Of a stretch of 64,000 nucleotides of DNA, positions 55,702-64,000 are shown piece after piece. Each line of letters opens with the position of its first letter. The first letter of the stretch is position 1. The stretch is from Oryzicola mucosus (GTDB taxonomy: Bacteria > Pseudomonadota > Alphaproteobacteria > Rhizobiales > Rhizobiaceae): the NCBI RefSeq assembly GCF_014534685.1, contig NZ_JACVVX010000004.1, forward strand, positions 1-64,000. Reading direction: 5' to 3'. Position numbers and translations under genes: made by a program. The notes under the pieces are model-generated. The model ran no database searches, was not told where the DNA came from, and saw only the letters and a program-made list of their open reading frames with translations.

Positions 55702-57774
55702 ATGAACAAGACGTTGGTCACCTCTGGATCGGACAGGCTTATCCTGCTGATCAAGAGCGCATACTGGATCGCGCTGCTGCTTCTAGCGGCAATGGCGACG
55801 GCTTCTTACATTCTGCTGCAGCAGGTTATTTCCGCCCATCAGCGAGATCAGGAAGTGATCCAGGTGATATCGGCGCAGAAAGCTCTGTCACAGCGCGTCA
55901 TCTTTCTCGCCAATGCCATGTCCGGCGCCACCCAGCGGGAGCGGCCAGTCCTCGTCATTGCCCTAAGGGATTCGGCTGGTCAATTCGAACGCAATTACGA
56001 CCAGTTGCTGAACCTTACCCGCACCACACCGAATGACACTAAGGTTGATGTCGCAAACACTCCAGGCAACATTTTCTTTGGTTCACCGCATCATCTCGAT
56101 TATTTTTCTGTCGGCTTGATAGCAAACGGCAAGCGCTTTGTTTCGCATTATGAAACAGAACTTGGGCTGAGCCCGCCCGGACAGGGTTATCTGGCCGGCA
56201 TGGAAAAGGCCAATCTCGACGAGACCATCGCGCGAGCGACCCTGGAAGGTTACAATGCGCTTGGTGAGGCCGTAAGCGCGGTCAATGTACAGCGTATGAA
56301 CAATCTCCTCGACCTGCATCGCACGCTTTTTTTCGCAACACTCTTGCTGATCGTCCTGGTCGCCATTTTCATTTTCCGCCCTATGGCCGAGCTCATGCGC
56401 AGAAAGACGCGAGAGCTTGTAGAGGCGCGCAACTCCATGGCCTTCATCGCGACGCATGACGGTCTGACGGGTCTGCAAAATCGATCTTTCCTCAAGGATC
56501 ATTTCGACACGCTCGTCGTCTCCGCCGAAAAGCGGGGGCAGCGGCTTGCTGTGATCCAGTTCGACCTGGACCGTTTCAAGCAGATCAACGACACGCTCGG
56601 CCACGCCGCCGGCGATCACGTGCTGGCTGAAACGGCGCGCCGCATAAATGAGAGCAGTCGTGCCTCGGACATTTGCATTCGCCTTGGCGGCGATGAATTT
56701 GTGGTGATCCTCAACGGCATCGGTTCGGACGAAGACATCGGCAACGTGGTCCGGCGCACGCTCGACCATATCAACAAGCCGATCTCGTTCCAGCGCGGCA
56801 TCATCATGCCGGGGGCAAGCGCGGGCATCGCGGTTTTCCCCGAGGATGGCCGAAGCAGCGCCGAGCTTCTGGTTCATGCGGACCTCGCGCTCTACTCGAC
56901 CAAGAAGCGGGGCGGCGGCGGGTACTCTTTCTTTTCAGAAAGGCTCCGGCGCGAACTGGAACACCGCAAGCAGATCGAGAACGATCTTCGCGTCGCCATC
57001 GCCGAGCACAACTTCGAAGTATATTTTCAGCCGCAAATCTCCATGAGCAGCGGCGATGTCACCGGCATTGAGGCCTTGCTGCGCTGGAACCACCCGGAGC
57101 TCGGGCGCATATTGCCCGGCTGCTTTGTTTCCGTCGCAGAACAGTCGGGCCTCATGGCGGCGATCGGGCGGATTATCGTAGCCCAGGCGGTGGAAACCGC
57201 AGCCGTCTGGCACAAAGACGGGATCGCGTTCGGGCGGCTGGCCGTGAATGTTTCGGGGGCGGAACTGAGGGAGGACGATTTCAACGACTTCCTGTTCGCC
57301 ACACTCGACCATTATGGCTTTCCGCGAGAAAAACTCTCTCTGGAGATCGTGGAATCGGTCATCTTGGACGACGAAAAGACCGGTATCGCAGCCAAACTGC
57401 GCAACATCCGCGCCAGCGGCATTCATCTCGAACTGGATGATTTCGGCACCGGCTATGCGTCGCTGACCCATATCAGCCCCAGTGAAATCGACCGCCTTAA
57501 GATCGACCGCCGCTTCGTCCATAACATCGACAGCCGCGACGAGAACCGCAAGATCGTGCGCGCCATCTGCGATCTGGCCAACAGCCTCGGTTTGTCGATC
57601 GTGGCTGAAGGGGCGGAAACACCCGCCGAACTCAGGGCACTGGCGTCCGTCGGTTGTGATGAGGTGCAGGGCTACAGCATCGCTTACCCAATGACCGGCA
57701 GCGCCGCAGAGGAATGGCTGCGGTCACGCACGGCCACGAACGACGTCAAACGCAGCGTCAGCAATAACGGCTGA
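55702..57774 (+). CDS. PilJ-type sensor diguanylate cyclase / phosphodiesterase (GGDEF-EAL)
   Basis: A 690-residue inner-membrane protein. An N-terminal helix (about 20-40) and a second near 215 enclose a periplasmic PilJ/NarX-like region (AQKALSQRVIFLANAMSGA). GGDEF follows with an intact signature RLGGDEFVVI at 329-333. The C-terminal EAL domain has GIEALLRW at 457-459 plus DDFGTGYASL and LKIDRRFV, so both cyclase and hydrolase sites look intact. It controls cyclic di-GMP, which regulates exopolysaccharide and motility, and could link to the nearby locus. Start at 55702 is the Met before the first helix. Confidence 0.88.
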   Translation: MNKTLVTSGSDRLILLIKSAYWIALLLLAAMATASYILLQQVISAHQRDQEVIQVISAQKALSQRVIFLANAMSGATQRERPVLVIALRDSAGQFERNYDQLLNLTRTTPNDTKVDVANTPGNIFFGSPHHLDYFSVGLIANGKRFVSHYETELGLSPPGQGYLAGMEKANLDETIARATLEGYNALGEAVSAVNVQRMNNLLDLHRTLFFATLLLIVLVAIFIFRPMAELMRRKTRELVEARNSMAFIATHDGLTGLQNRSFLKDHFDTLVVSAEKRGQRLAVIQFDLDRFKQINDTLGHAAGDHVLAETARRINESSRASDICIRLGGDEFVVILNGIGSDEDIGNVVRRTLDHINKPISFQRGIIMPGASAGIAVFPEDGRSSAELLVHADLALYSTKKRGGGGYSFFSERLRRELEHRKQIENDLRVAIAEHNFEVYFQPQISMSSGDVTGIEALLRWNHPELGRILPGCFVSVAEQSGLMAAIGRIIVAQAVETAAVWHKDGIAFGRLAVNVSGAELREDDFNDFLFATLDHYGFPREKLSLEIVESVILDDEKTGIAAKLRNIRASGIHLELDDFGTGYASLTHISPSEIDRLKIDRRFVHNIDSRDENRKIVRAICDLANSLGLSIVAEGAETPAELRALASVGCDEVQGYSIAYPMTGSAAEEWLRSRTATNDVKRSVSNNG

Positions 57775-57794
57775 AGCAGGATAGGCTCGGCGCC

Positions 57795-58265
57795 TCACTC
57801 GCTTTCGCAGTAAAACTCGCTCAGCCGCCAGTCGCCGGACTTGGAGGCGATATCCGTGATCTTCCAGGCGCCGCCGATGGTCTTGAGCGACCAGACGATC
57901 TGACGATCGGCATCGTCGTCTTCCGCGAATATCCGGAACCGCGCAGTGACCTCGGCATTGTCGCCCGAGATCTTTTCGTCGAGCTTGAGCGAGCGGGCGA
58001 CTTCGCCCTCGTCATAATCCTGCGCGTCGAGTGACAGGGAAAAATCGATGCAACCGACCTTATCCTCGCTCTCGATCAGTTGGTCGTTCTCTTCGAACTT
58101 TGTTCTGGCAGGATCGGCGAAGCGATCGCGCACCTCGGGAGCGCCCTCGAATTTGAAGGTATCGTAAAAATACCGCACGGCATCCGACGCCGGGCCTGCC
58201 GAGGCAGAGACCGGCAACACAAGCATGGCGGAAAGCAGCGCGAAACGGTTCAAGGCATCCTCCAT
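57795..58265 (-). CDS. Secreted hypothetical protein
   Basis: A 156-residue protein with a signal peptide (residues 1-23, ending ASA). The mature part is acidic and has an NTF2-like or DUF3828-like feel (VRYFYDTFKFEGAPEV, WSLKTIGGAWKITDIAS), but the family assignment is tentative. It is expected in the periplasm. It converges on the GGDEF-EAL gene and diverges from mutL. Confidence 0.6.
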   Translation of the reverse strand: MEDALNRFALLSAMLVLPVSASAGPASDAVRYFYDTFKFEGAPEVRDRFADPARTKFEENDQLIESEDKVGCIDFSLSLDAQDYDEGEVARSLKLDEKISGDNAEVTARFRIFAEDDDADRQIVWSLKTIGGAWKITDIASKSGDWRLSEFYCESE

Positions 58266-58396
58266 GGCCGGGAATCGCTCCCGCCTTTTCTTGTGCGCAG
58301 CCTATCTGCGAAAGCGGCTAAAAAATGAAGGGGCATCGGCTTGCGTCACGCATCGCCCGCTATCGCCGTTTCACCGAATCCGCGTATAGTCCGCCC

Positions 58397-60238
58397 ATGC
58401 CGATCCGCCAGCTTACCGAAACGATGATCAACCAGATCGCCGCAGGCGAGGTCGTGGAACGGCCTGCCAGCGTGGTCAAGGAACTGGTTGAAAATGCGCT
58501 CGATGCCGGGGCATCCCGCATCGAAGTCGCGACAGCAGGGGGCGGGCTCGGTCTCATCCGCGTCACCGACGATGGATCGGGCATTCCCGAGGAAGAGCTG
58601 GAACTCGCCGTATCGCGGCACTGCACCTCGAAATTGTCCACCGACATCCACGATATCCGCTCGCTCGGCTTTCGCGGCGAGGCCCTGCCGTCCATCGGTT
58701 CTGTGGCGCGGCTGACCATCCGCTCGCGCACCAGGGACGCCAGCAGCGGCGCGGAGATCGGCATCGAAGGCGGCGAGCCGACGGGCACCCGCCCCGCGCC
58801 CGCCAACCGCGGCACCTCGGTCGAGGTACGGGATCTGTTTTACGCCACGCCTGCCCGGCTGAAATTCATGAAGGGCGAGCGCGCCGAGACCTCCGCGATC
58901 ACCGAAATCGTCAAGCGCATCGCCATCGCCTTCCCAGCCGTGCGCTTCACCCTGTCGGGCACGGACCGCAGCACTACCGATATGCCAGCCACCGGTGACG
59001 ACGAAAAAGGCCGGCTCGCCCGCATCGCGCAGGTGATGGGCAAGGATTTTCCGGACAATTCGATCGCGGTGGATGCCATGCGCGAGGGCGTGCGGCTGCA
59101 TGGTCACGTTTCGATCCCGTCTTACACCCGGGCCAATGCCCTGCAGCAATATGCCTATGTCAACGGCCGCCCGGTGCGCGACAAGCTGATCGCAGGCGCC
59201 TTACGTGGCGCTTTCGCCGACGTGTTGCCGCGCGACCGGCACGCGGTCACCGTGCTGTTTCTCAGCCTCGATCCGGCTCTTGTCGACGTTAATGTGCATC
59301 CTGCCAAGGCCGACGTGCGTTTCCGCGATCCTGGCCTCGTACGCGGGCTGATCGTCGGCGCTGTCCGCGAGGCGCTTGCCGCGTCGGGTGTCCGCTCGTC
59401 CACCGCGGGCGCAAGCTCGATGATGAGCGCGTTCCGCGCCGGCGCGCCCGCCTATGCGCATGGCGGACCTGCGGGCGGGCATCGCAGCTTCAATCCCGAG
59501 CTTCGCGCAGCAACCGGCGGGTTCGATGCTGCGCGGTCGTTCCAGAGGCCGTTCGAGGCGGGCTTTGCCGAGTCGAAGCAGGCAGCCTTCGATGCCGGTC
59601 CGACCCACAGCGCCGACGCCCGCGCTGGCATGGCCGAGATAGCGGAAACGCTGCTGCAGACAGAATTGGGGGCGGCGCGGGCGCAGGTCCACGAAAACTA
59701 CATCGTTGCGCAGACCAGGGACTCGCTCGTCATCGTCGACCAGCATGCGGCGCATGAGCGGCTGGTCTATGAAGCGCTGAAAACAGCGCTGCACAGCCGT
59801 CCGGTGCCAAGCCAGATGCTGCTCCTGCCGGAAATCGTCGACCTGCCGGAAGAGGACGCCGAGCGGCTGGCCATGCACGCCGACACCTTGCGTCGCTTCG
59901 GGCTCGGGATCGAACGCTTCGGACCGGGCGCGGTCGCCGTGCGGGAAACGCCCGCAATGCTGGGCGAGACCGATGTGCAGCAATTGGTGCGCGATCTCGC
60001 CGACGAAATCGCCGACCACGACACCACCGACACGCTGAAGGACAAGCTCGATCACATCGCCGCCACGATGGCCTGCCACGGCTCGGTGCGCTCCGGGCGG
60101 CGGCTTCTGCCCGACGAGATGAACGCGCTTTTGCGGCAGATGGAAGCAACGCCCGGCTCGGGCACCTGCAATCACGGCCGTCCGACCTATATCGAACTCA
60201 AGCTGGCCGACATCGAACGCCTGTTCGGTCGGCGATAA
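58397..60238 (+). CDS. mutL: DNA mismatch repair protein with endonuclease motif
   Basis: A 613-residue GHKL ATPase linking MutS recognition to strand incision. ATPase motifs are complete: ENALDAGA near 35, [11 protein letters not shown] near 55 and [12 protein letters not shown] near 88. The C-terminus has [12 protein letters not shown], the DQHA(x)2E(x)4E endonuclease signature, plus the late CNHGRPT, so this MutL should nick DNA itself, unlike Escherichia coli MutL. The ATG at 58397 gives the normal MPIRQL start; the frame extends to 58325. Confidence 0.95.
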   Translation: MPIRQLTETMINQIAAGEVVERPASVVKELVENALDAGASRIEVATAGGGLGLIRVTDDGSGIPEEELELAVSRHCTSKLSTDIHDIRSLGFRGEALPSIGSVARLTIRSRTRDASSGAEIGIEGGEPTGTRPAPANRGTSVEVRDLFYATPARLKFMKGERAETSAITEIVKRIAIAFPAVRFTLSGTDRSTTDMPATGDDEKGRLARIAQVMGKDFPDNSIAVDAMREGVRLHGHVSIPSYTRANALQQYAYVNGRPVRDKLIAGALRGAFADVLPRDRHAVTVLFLSLDPALVDVNVHPAKADVRFRDPGLVRGLIVGAVREALAASGVRSSTAGASSMMSAFRAGAPAYAHGGPAGGHRSFNPELRAATGGFDAARSFQRPFEAGFAESKQAAFDAGPTHSADARAGMAEIAETLLQTELGAARAQVHENYIVAQTRDSLVIVDQHAAHERLVYEALKTALHSRPVPSQMLLLPEIVDLPEEDAERLAMHADTLRRFGLGIERFGPGAVAVRETPAMLGETDVQQLVRDLADEIADHDTTDTLKDKLDHIAATMACHGSVRSGRRLLPDEMNALLRQMEATPGSGTCNHGRPTYIELKLADIERLFGRR

Positions 60239-60319
60239 GCTTGACCTCCAACCGCTTTTGTGGCGGATGGACGGCTTGAATTTACGCGTCGCAGACGGAT
60301 TGACCACGCAGGATCGACG

Positions 60320-60550
60320 ATGAACCGTTTTGAAGGCCCCGGCGCGCGCGAAGCACGCATCCGCTATCTGGACGGCGACTTCCAGGTCACCAGCCCCGGC
60401 GCATTCGTGCGCTGCGCCGTGACCAGCGATTCCATCCCTCTCGACGAATTGAAATATTGGAGCGTCGCCCGTCAGGAGGCCTATCGCGACGCGGAAATCT
60501 CGCTCGCCCGCGAGATCGAGATCAACCCGGACCTGCGCAAGCGCCGATAA
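60320..60550 (+). CDS. DUF2093 small protein
   Basis: A 76-residue protein of the DUF2093 family, with RIRYLDGDFQV and GAFVRCAVT followed by IPLDELKYWSVARQEAY. The function is unknown; in alphaproteobacteria it is typically found beside mutL and lpxK, as here. AGGA lies 6 bases before the ATG. It is convergent with lpxK, separated by only 4 bases. Confidence 0.85.
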   Translation: MNRFEGPGAREARIRYLDGDFQVTSPGAFVRCAVTSDSIPLDELKYWSVARQEAYRDAEISLAREIEINPDLRKRR

Positions 60551-60554
60551 AGCG

Positions 60555-61583
60555 TCAGACCTTCAGCCGACGATCTTTCCAGGCTTTCACTGTAGTCATC
60601 ACGATGCGCTCGGGCGTGTGGTCCAGATCGAAGCGCGCGTCGACTTCGAGCACGTTCAGCCGCGTGAGGAACGCATCGCCCGCACCGCCATGCCGCAGTC
60701 GGGCGGCGTCCTTGGCCGTGGTGATCAGTTCCAACTGTCCGACGCTGGCTGCGGTTGCGAGATCGTCCAGTTCATCGCTGCTGAAGACGTGATGGTCGGG
60801 AAACGGATGCGCCAGCACGACGGTGGCGCCAGTCGCAGCCAGCGTGTCGAAGAATTTCTGCGGATGTCCTATGCCGGCAAAGGCGAGAAACCTGCGGCCG
60901 GCGAATTTTTCCGGCGCGCGCGGCTCAGCGCGTGCTTCGAACACCGGCTTGGCGGCACGGGCGGCTTGTCGGACCACAATGTCGGCGGCGTCGCCGATGC
61001 CCATCTTCAGAAGCGCATCCGCGTAGGAAAACTGCATTGCCAGCGGCGCCCGCAGCGGTCCGGCCGGAACGACGCGGCCATTGCCAAGTCCGCGCAGCGC
61101 ATCCACGACGACAAGCGCGTAGTCGATATGGATGCGTGCGCTCTGGAAGCCATCGTCCATGATGAGGAAATCGCAGTGACGGTCGGCGATCAACAGCCTG
61201 GCTCCGGCTGCCCGGTCTGGGCTGACCGCGACCGCCGCATGCTCGGCCAAAAGCAGTGGCTCATCGCCGACATGCTTGGCCGCATCGTGGGCGGGGTCGA
61301 CGATATGAGGCGCTGCGAAGCTGCCGCCATGGCCGCGCGACAGGATTCCCGGCGTCAGCCCCATCCGGCGCGCCTGCTGCGCCAACGCGATTGCAACGGG
61401 CGTCTTTCCCGTTCCCCCGACCGTGAAGTTGCCGACGCACAGCACCGGCGCGTCGATCCGTTCGCGCCGGGCGTTCTTCATGCGGCGGCCGGCGACCATG
61501 CCGTAAAGTGCCGAGGCGGGCCATAGCGCTCTGGCGCGCCAGTCCGTCTGCCCCCACCAGAACGGAGGAGCTTCGCTGACCAT
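60555..61583 (-). CDS. lpxK: Tetraacyldisaccharide 4'-kinase
   Basis: A 342-residue membrane-associated kinase phosphorylating the lipid A disaccharide precursor at the 4' position. The Walker A block CVGNFTVGGTGKTPV is near residue 50 and FLIMDDGFQSARI near 140. The remainder fits the family length. It starts with a one-base overlap with waaA (TGATG), so the lipid A genes are translated together. Confidence 0.93.
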   Translation of the reverse strand: MVSEAPPFWWGQTDWRARALWPASALYGMVAGRRMKNARRERIDAPVLCVGNFTVGGTGKTPVAIALAQQARRMGLTPGILSRGHGGSFAAPHIVDPAHDAAKHVGDEPLLLAEHAAVAVSPDRAAGARLLIADRHCDFLIMDDGFQSARIHIDYALVVVDALRGLGNGRVVPAGPLRAPLAMQFSYADALLKMGIGDAADIVVRQAARAAKPVFEARAEPRAPEKFAGRRFLAFAGIGHPQKFFDTLAATGATVVLAHPFPDHHVFSSDELDDLATAASVGQLELITTAKDAARLRHGGAGDAFLTRLNVLEVDARFDLDHTPERIVMTTVKAWKDRRLKV

Positions 61584-62899
61584 CAGCGTCGGCCCGAACC
61601 GTTCAGCCGCGCCTGGACGATGAGCGGCTGGATGAAGGGTTCGAGCGCCTTGAGCGTACGGGCAAGCGCGCCGCGCATATCCTGAACGGTGGCCGAGCCG
61701 GCGGCGATCATGGCATAGCGCGCGGCATCGTTGGCGAGCAGGAAGTTGACCGCGCCGGCCAGCATCTCGCGGTCGCGAACGATCTTCGCCCCCCCGCTGT
61801 CGATCAGCCGCTGGTAGGATTCACGGAAATTCTGCACGTTGCGGCCGGACAAAACGGCCGTGTCCAGCATCGCCGGCTCGAGCGGATTCTGCCCGCCCTG
61901 CCCGGTCATGGACCGGCCGACAAAGGCGATTTCGGTCAGCCGAAGGTAAAGCCCCATCTCGCCGATGGTATCGCCCATAAGAATATCGGTATCGGCATCG
62001 ATTCGGTCGCGACGGCTGCGCCGGGCCACGGTGAGGCCCTTGCCCGTGATCATCGCCTCCAACGCATCGCCGCGTTCGGGGTGGCGCGGCACGATGATGG
62101 TGAGCAGGCCTTTGCGCCTGTTGCGCACCATCGCATGCACCTCGGCGGCAATGTCTTCCTCGCCCTCATGCGTCGAGATGGCGGCCCAGGTGGGACGCGT
62201 ACCGATTTGCTTCCGCAAGGTATCGAGCGCCTTCTCGTCCACCGGCGGCGGGTTGGTGTCGACCTTCAAATTGCCCGAAACCGAAACCGGCCGCGCGCCC
62301 AAGGTGTGGAACCGCTCCCCGTCGACATCCGATTGCGCGACGACATGAGCTAAGTTTTCAAACAGGGCTTCCGCGACGAAGGGCCGTTTCTTCCAGGATT
62401 TGAACGAACGGTCCGACAGCCTGCCATTGACCAGCACCTGGGGCACGCGTCGCGCGCCGAGTTCCAGGAGGGTCATCGGCCAAATCTCCGATTCGGCGAT
62501 AATCGCCAGATCGGGGCGCCAATGATCGAGGAATTTGCTGATCGCCGGCTTGAGGTCGAGCGGCACATATTGGTGGATGACGCGGTCGCCGAGCCGATCC
62601 TGCACCACCTGGGCCGAGGTCACCGTGCCGGTTGTCAGCACAATGTTGACGCCGTAGGACAGGATGCTCTCTATCAGGGGAATGACGGCGATGGTCTCGC
62701 CGACGCTCGCCGCATGCGCCCAGATCAGCGGGCCGGACGGGCGCTCGCGGCTTGCCACGCCATAGCGCTCGCGCCGGCGCGCACGGTCTTCCTTGCCCCT
62801 GGAACTGCGCCAGGTGACATAGCCGCCCACGAAGGGATAGGCAGCGGCACCTGCGAGGCGGTACCCTCTGAGCAAGGCCCGTGCCCAGCGTTCACTCAT
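61583..62899 (-). CDS. waaA: 3-deoxy-D-manno-octulosonic acid transferase
   Basis: A 438-residue inner-membrane GT-B enzyme (KdtA) adding Kdo to lipid IVA. The catalytic Glu lies in HAASVGET near residue 65. IIAESEIWPMTLLE near 133 and GGQNPLEPA near 335 are conserved. The N-terminal hydrophobic segment anchors it. It overlaps the upstream acyltransferase gene by ATGA. Confidence 0.94.
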   Translation of the reverse strand: MSERWARALLRGYRLAGAAAYPFVGGYVTWRSSRGKEDRARRRERYGVASRERPSGPLIWAHAASVGETIAVIPLIESILSYGVNIVLTTGTVTSAQVVQDRLGDRVIHQYVPLDLKPAISKFLDHWRPDLAIIAESEIWPMTLLELGARRVPQVLVNGRLSDRSFKSWKKRPFVAEALFENLAHVVAQSDVDGERFHTLGARPVSVSGNLKVDTNPPPVDEKALDTLRKQIGTRPTWAAISTHEGEEDIAAEVHAMVRNRRKGLLTIIVPRHPERGDALEAMITGKGLTVARRSRRDRIDADTDILMGDTIGEMGLYLRLTEIAFVGRSMTGQGGQNPLEPAMLDTAVLSGRNVQNFRESYQRLIDSGGAKIVRDREMLAGAVNFLLANDAARYAMIAAGSATVQDMRGALARTLKALEPFIQPLIVQARLNGSGRR

Positions 62900-63687
62900 G
62901 TGCGGCGATCCACAAGCCTGTAGGCCTCGACCGTCGCGGCATTCAGCGATGCCGTCAGTTCAAGACGCTTTTCTTCCATTTCCGCCTCGGTGGCATCCGG
63001 GGAGACCTCGACAGGCGTGCCGGCGACGATGGCGGAACGGCCGAACGGTAGGCTGATCGTGGTCTTGTCCCAACTGCGTTCCAGCACCTTGCGCCGGCTG
63101 GTGGTAATGGCCGCGGGCACGATGGGGCGGCCTGACAGGCGCGCCAGAAGGATGATGCCCATGCCGGAGTCGCGGGGGGTACCATGAGGAATGTCGGCGA
63201 TCATGCAGACGTTCTTGCCGCCATCGAGCGCCTTTTTCAGGGCAATGAGCGCGGTGGCGCCACCTTTTTCACGGCCGCGCGTGTTTTCGCGCCCACCCGA
63301 GCCGCGCACGGCATCGATGCCGAAACGCTGGATGACCATGGCGTTGAGTTCGGCGTCGGCGCTGCGCGAGACCATGGCAACGAGACCGCGCTTGCTGGGA
63401 TAAATGGTCGGCGCCATGAGATGCTGGCCGTGCCAGAGCGCGATGATCACCGGCTCCAGGCTGGCATGAGCGCCGGCCATCAGCGCCCGCGATTCCGGCA
63501 CCAGCGGATTGGTCAGCCGGATAAACCTGAGCGCACCCGACAGCAGGCTGGCTATCGCGCTCTTGGAGAAGCGTGACTGCGCCAGCGGCTGACGAATGCG
63601 ACGCCAGAAGGATTTCGACGCGGAGCTTCCGCGCGCCTTTTTGCCCGACGGACGCGATGCCGCCGGCGGTACCGGTCGCTGATCCAT
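62896..63687 (-). CDS. Lysophospholipid acyltransferase family protein (DUF374)
   Basis: A 263-residue LPLAT superfamily protein of the DUF374 group. ALWHGQHLMAP near residue 85 represents the H-x4-D-like site of the family, and MIADIPHGTPRDSGMG near 167 is the group-specific motif. It is thought to act on lipid A or a related lipid in this conserved lipid A operon. Starts at 63687 (ATG) and 63690 (GTG) are both possible; AAGGAG is immediately upstream. It follows the DUF4170 gene with an overlapping stop. Confidence 0.88.
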   Translation of the reverse strand: MDQRPVPPAASRPSGKKARGSSASKSFWRRIRQPLAQSRFSKSAIASLLSGALRFIRLTNPLVPESRALMAGAHASLEPVIIALWHGQHLMAPTIYPSKRGLVAMVSRSADAELNAMVIQRFGIDAVRGSGGRENTRGREKGGATALIALKKALDGGKNVCMIADIPHGTPRDSGMGIILLARLSGRPIVPAAITTSRRKVLERSWDKTTISLPFGRSAIVAGTPVEVSPDATEAEMEEKRLELTASLNAATVEAYRLVDRRT

Positions 63688-63938
63688 CACTCCTTACCAG
63701 CGGTCTTCACATCCGGTTCCAGGAGACGATGCAGGTGAACGACGAAGTAGCGCATATGCGCGTTGTCCACGGAGCCCTGCGCCTTTGCCTTCCAGGCCAG
63801 TTCCGCCGACTTGTAATCGGGAAACACCCCGACAATATCGAGATCGTTCAGATCCCGAAACTCGGTGCCGCCGAGTTTGGTCAACTCTCCACCGAACACC
63901 AGATGCAGAAGCTGCTTCTTTTCGCTTTCCTCGGCCAT
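63687..63938 (-). CDS. DUF4170 small protein
   Basis: An 83-residue protein of the DUF4170 family, with KKQLLHLVFGGELTKLGG and VGVFPDYKSAELAWKAKAQ. The function is unknown; it regularly opens the lipid A/Kdo operon in rhizobia. AAGGA lies 5 bases before the ATG at 63938. Its stop overlaps the next gene by 1-4 bases. Confidence 0.87.
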   Translation of the reverse strand: MAEESEKKQLLHLVFGGELTKLGGTEFRDLNDLDIVGVFPDYKSAELAWKAKAQGSVDNAHMRYFVVHLHRLLEPDVKTAGKE

Positions 63939-64000
63939 TTCAGTCCTTAACATTTCGCGAGAATGTCGCTTTTCCTAAACGAAAGCGCGTGAATTTGAAA

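Overview
The window is GC-rich DNA with dense, often overlapping genes (many ATGA junctions). The gene families point to an alphaproteobacterium of the order Hyphomicrobiales, most like Mesorhizobium or a relative. The main clues are the right-end order DUF4170 / DUF374 acyltransferase / waaA / lpxK / DUF2093 / mutL, the DUF2945 and small rhizobial proteins, and a rhizobium-style exopolysaccharide locus. This placement is inferred from gene content; no rRNA or other marker was available to confirm it.

Left part (1-12.3 kb): the end of an IS630-type insertion sequence abuts a MAPEG gene. Housekeeping and envelope genes follow: a membrane protein, guaB, a DUF898 / M48 peptidase pair, a Tat-exported metallo-beta-lactamase-fold protein, an MFS exporter, a Ppx/GppA phosphatase with rlmE, a flippase-like membrane protein, sodC, a DUF2945 protein and tRNA-Gln(CTG). 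The guaB leader holds an intrinsic-terminator-like hairpin just before its ribosome binding site, with complementary copies of the same 7-base arms further upstream. This looks like a transcription attenuator.

Middle part (12.6-44.5 kb): a Wzx/Wzy-type exopolysaccharide locus bounded on both sides by LuxR-type regulators with degenerate receiver domains. It contains an ExoF-like export protein, a Wzx flippase, a six-gene overlapping operon for amino-sugar synthesis (acyltransferase, Gfo/Idh oxidoreductase, two DegT aminotransferases, a second acyltransferase, an epimerase), about six glycosyltransferases, a Wzy-like polymerase, a FemAB/GNAT protein and a wecG-wecC-wecB set. A split Wzc (membrane part plus BY-kinase) with an ExeA-type ATPase, a GMC oxidoreductase and an ExoY-like initiating transferase complete it. 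Together these predict an undecaprenyl-linked repeat unit containing N-acetylated amino sugars and probably ManNAcA or a diacetamido uronic acid. The right end of the locus (about 42.4-45.5 kb) has unusually AT-rich intergenic DNA with a near-perfect palindrome.

Right part (45.1-64 kb): a small rhizobial protein, a Crp/Fnr regulator, tRNA-Met, a frameshifted carboxymuconolactone decarboxylase-family gene, an FMN alpha-hydroxy-acid dehydrogenase, a tiny lipoprotein, a FIST sensor protein with a hybrid histidine kinase, a form II coxSLM operon with palindromic repeats on both sides of coxL, a PilJ-GGDEF-EAL protein, a secreted hypothetical protein, mutL with its endonuclease motif, and the lipid A/Kdo operon. 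No CRISPR array, rRNA or complete mobile element was seen.
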